Of a stretch of DNA of 7,670 nucleotides, positions 6,902 to 7,670 are shown piece by piece; the first letter of the stretch is position 1; each line of letters starts with the position of its first letter. A program made the translations under genes and the position numbers. Below the pieces are notes generated by a model that saw only the letters and a program-made list of their open reading frames with translations, was not told where the DNA came from and did no database searches. The DNA is from Betaproteobacteria bacterium (GTDB taxonomy: Bacteria > Pseudomonadota > Gammaproteobacteria > Burkholderiales > SG8-41). The DNA lies in contig JAHFRO010000111.1 in the NCBI GenBank assembly GCA_023266245.1, positions 1 through 7,670 on the forward strand, read 5' to 3'.

Positions 6902-7670
6902 ATGCCCCAGGTGAACGTAGTAATTCTCGCCGCCGGCCAGGGCAAACGCATGCACTCGGCGCTGCCCAAAGTGCTGCATCCGCTCGCGGGTAAACCGCTG
7001 CTTGCGCATGTGATTGCGACCGCGCGCGCTCTGAAACCGGCGCGCATTTGTGTTGTTTACGGGTATGGCGGCGAACAGGTGCCGGACGCGCTGCGCGCCC
7101 CCGATCTCGTGTTCATCAAGCAGGAACCGCAGCTCGGCACCGGCCATGCGCTGAAGCAGGCGCTGCCGCATGTCGATCAATCTCAAGCCACGCTGGTGTT
7201 ATACGGCGACGTGCCGTTGATCGCAGCGCAGACGCTGACTGCGTTGACCGCCGGGACTGGCGAGCGGCTGCAGATTTTGACTGCCGAGATCGATGACCCG
7301 CGCGGCTACGGTCGCATCGTGCGCAATGCCAAACGCGCGATCACCGCCATCGTCGAGGAAAAGGATGCCACCGACAAACAATGCCGCATCCGCGAAATCA
7401 ACACGGGCATCATGCTGCTGCCGGGCAAGCGTCTCGCCGGTTGGCTCGACCGCCTTTCGAACCGCAACGTGCAGCGTGAGTATTATCTGACTGATGTGGT
7501 GACGCTCGCGCTCAAGGACCGCGTCAGAGTCGATTCCTGCGCGCCGCGGGACAGTTGGGAAATCCTCGGCGTCAACAGCAAGCAGCAACTCGCGCAGCTC
7601 GAGCGCATTTACCAATCGCGCACCGCGACGCGCCTGCTCGAAGCGGGCGTCACGCTGGCGGACCCGCTGC
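6902..7670 (+). CDS. glmU: Bifunctional GlmU (UDP-GlcNAc pyrophosphorylase / GlcN-1-P acetyltransferase), 5' part
   Basis: The first 256 codons of GlmU, cut by the window end. The N-terminal domain makes UDP-N-acetylglucosamine from GlcNAc-1-phosphate and UTP. The missing C-terminal left-handed beta-helix acetylates glucosamine-1-phosphate. The product feeds peptidoglycan and LPS synthesis in the cytosol. Visible signatures are the nucleotide loop LAAGQGKRM (9-17) with PKVLH (22-26), QLGTGHA (the uridine-binding GTGHA), YGDVPL (metal aspartate), GYGRI, EINTGI and YYLTDV. All match the pyrophosphorylase core, and a lysine replaces the more usual threonine in GxGT. The linker helix toward the acetyltransferase domain begins near the end. 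No ribosome site precedes the ATG. The full gene should be about 450-460 codons. Confidence 0.97.
   Translation, partial: MPQVNVVILAAGQGKRMHSALPKVLHPLAGKPLLAHVIATARALKPARICVVYGYGGEQVPDALRAPDLVFIKQEPQLGTGHALKQALPHVDQSQATLVLYGDVPLIAAQTLTALTAGTGERLQILTAEIDDPRGYGRIVRNAKRAITAIVEEKDATDKQCRIREINTGIMLLPGKRLAGWLDRLSNRNVQREYYLTDVVTLALKDRVRVDSCAPRDSWEILGVNSKQQLAQLERIYQSRTATRLLEAGVTLADPL

Noticed and set aside
6824..7186. Minus-strand frame across the glpD-glmU gap
   Set aside because: It overlaps two well-supported genes and has no recognisable protein.

Overview
The window looks like a GC-rich proteobacterial chromosome, most likely a betaproteobacterium. This is inferred from the tripartite tricarboxylate transporter genes, a recognisable ATP synthase epsilon tail next to glmU (the usual atpC-glmU neighbourhood in that group), and a proteobacterial-type GlpD. 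No 16S or other decisive marker is present. All genes are on the plus strand.

Left part (1-5152), accessory metabolism. The last codons of an upstream gene (probably the solute-binding TctC/Bug subunit) are followed by tctB and tctA, which overlap by four bases. Two amidohydrolases of the TRZ/ATZ (COG0402, adenosine deaminase-like metal-dependent hydrolase) family follow. Together they look like an uptake-and-hydrolysis unit: a small, probably carboxylated or heterocyclic compound is imported by the TTT transporter and attacked by one or both hydrolases. The substrate cannot be read from sequence. The two enzymes are distant paralogues. The second has a complete His-His-His-His-Asp plus HxxE active site, while the first has Ala in place of the HxxE glutamate.

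Junction (about 5147-5317). Directly behind the stop codon of the second amidohydrolase, and in the same frame, lie about 39 codons that read as the C-terminal helices of the F1 ATP synthase epsilon subunit. They end in a normal stop and are followed by a rho-independent terminator. This is the amputated 3' end of atpC and marks where the accessory block meets the conserved atp-glmU locus. It is either a real insertion or rearrangement that truncated atpC, or a misassembly.

Right part (5318-7670), core metabolism. A complete glpD (aerobic glycerol-3-phosphate dehydrogenase) is followed after 21 bases by glmU (UDP-GlcNAc synthesis), which runs off the window. glmU has no Shine-Dalgarno sequence. 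An extended -10 promoter sits so close to its ATG that the transcript may be leaderless.

I see no tRNA, rRNA, CRISPR array, transposase or toxin-antitoxin genes. The only intergenic gaps are short (78-120 bases, apart from the atpC-remnant region), and two of them hold palindromes.
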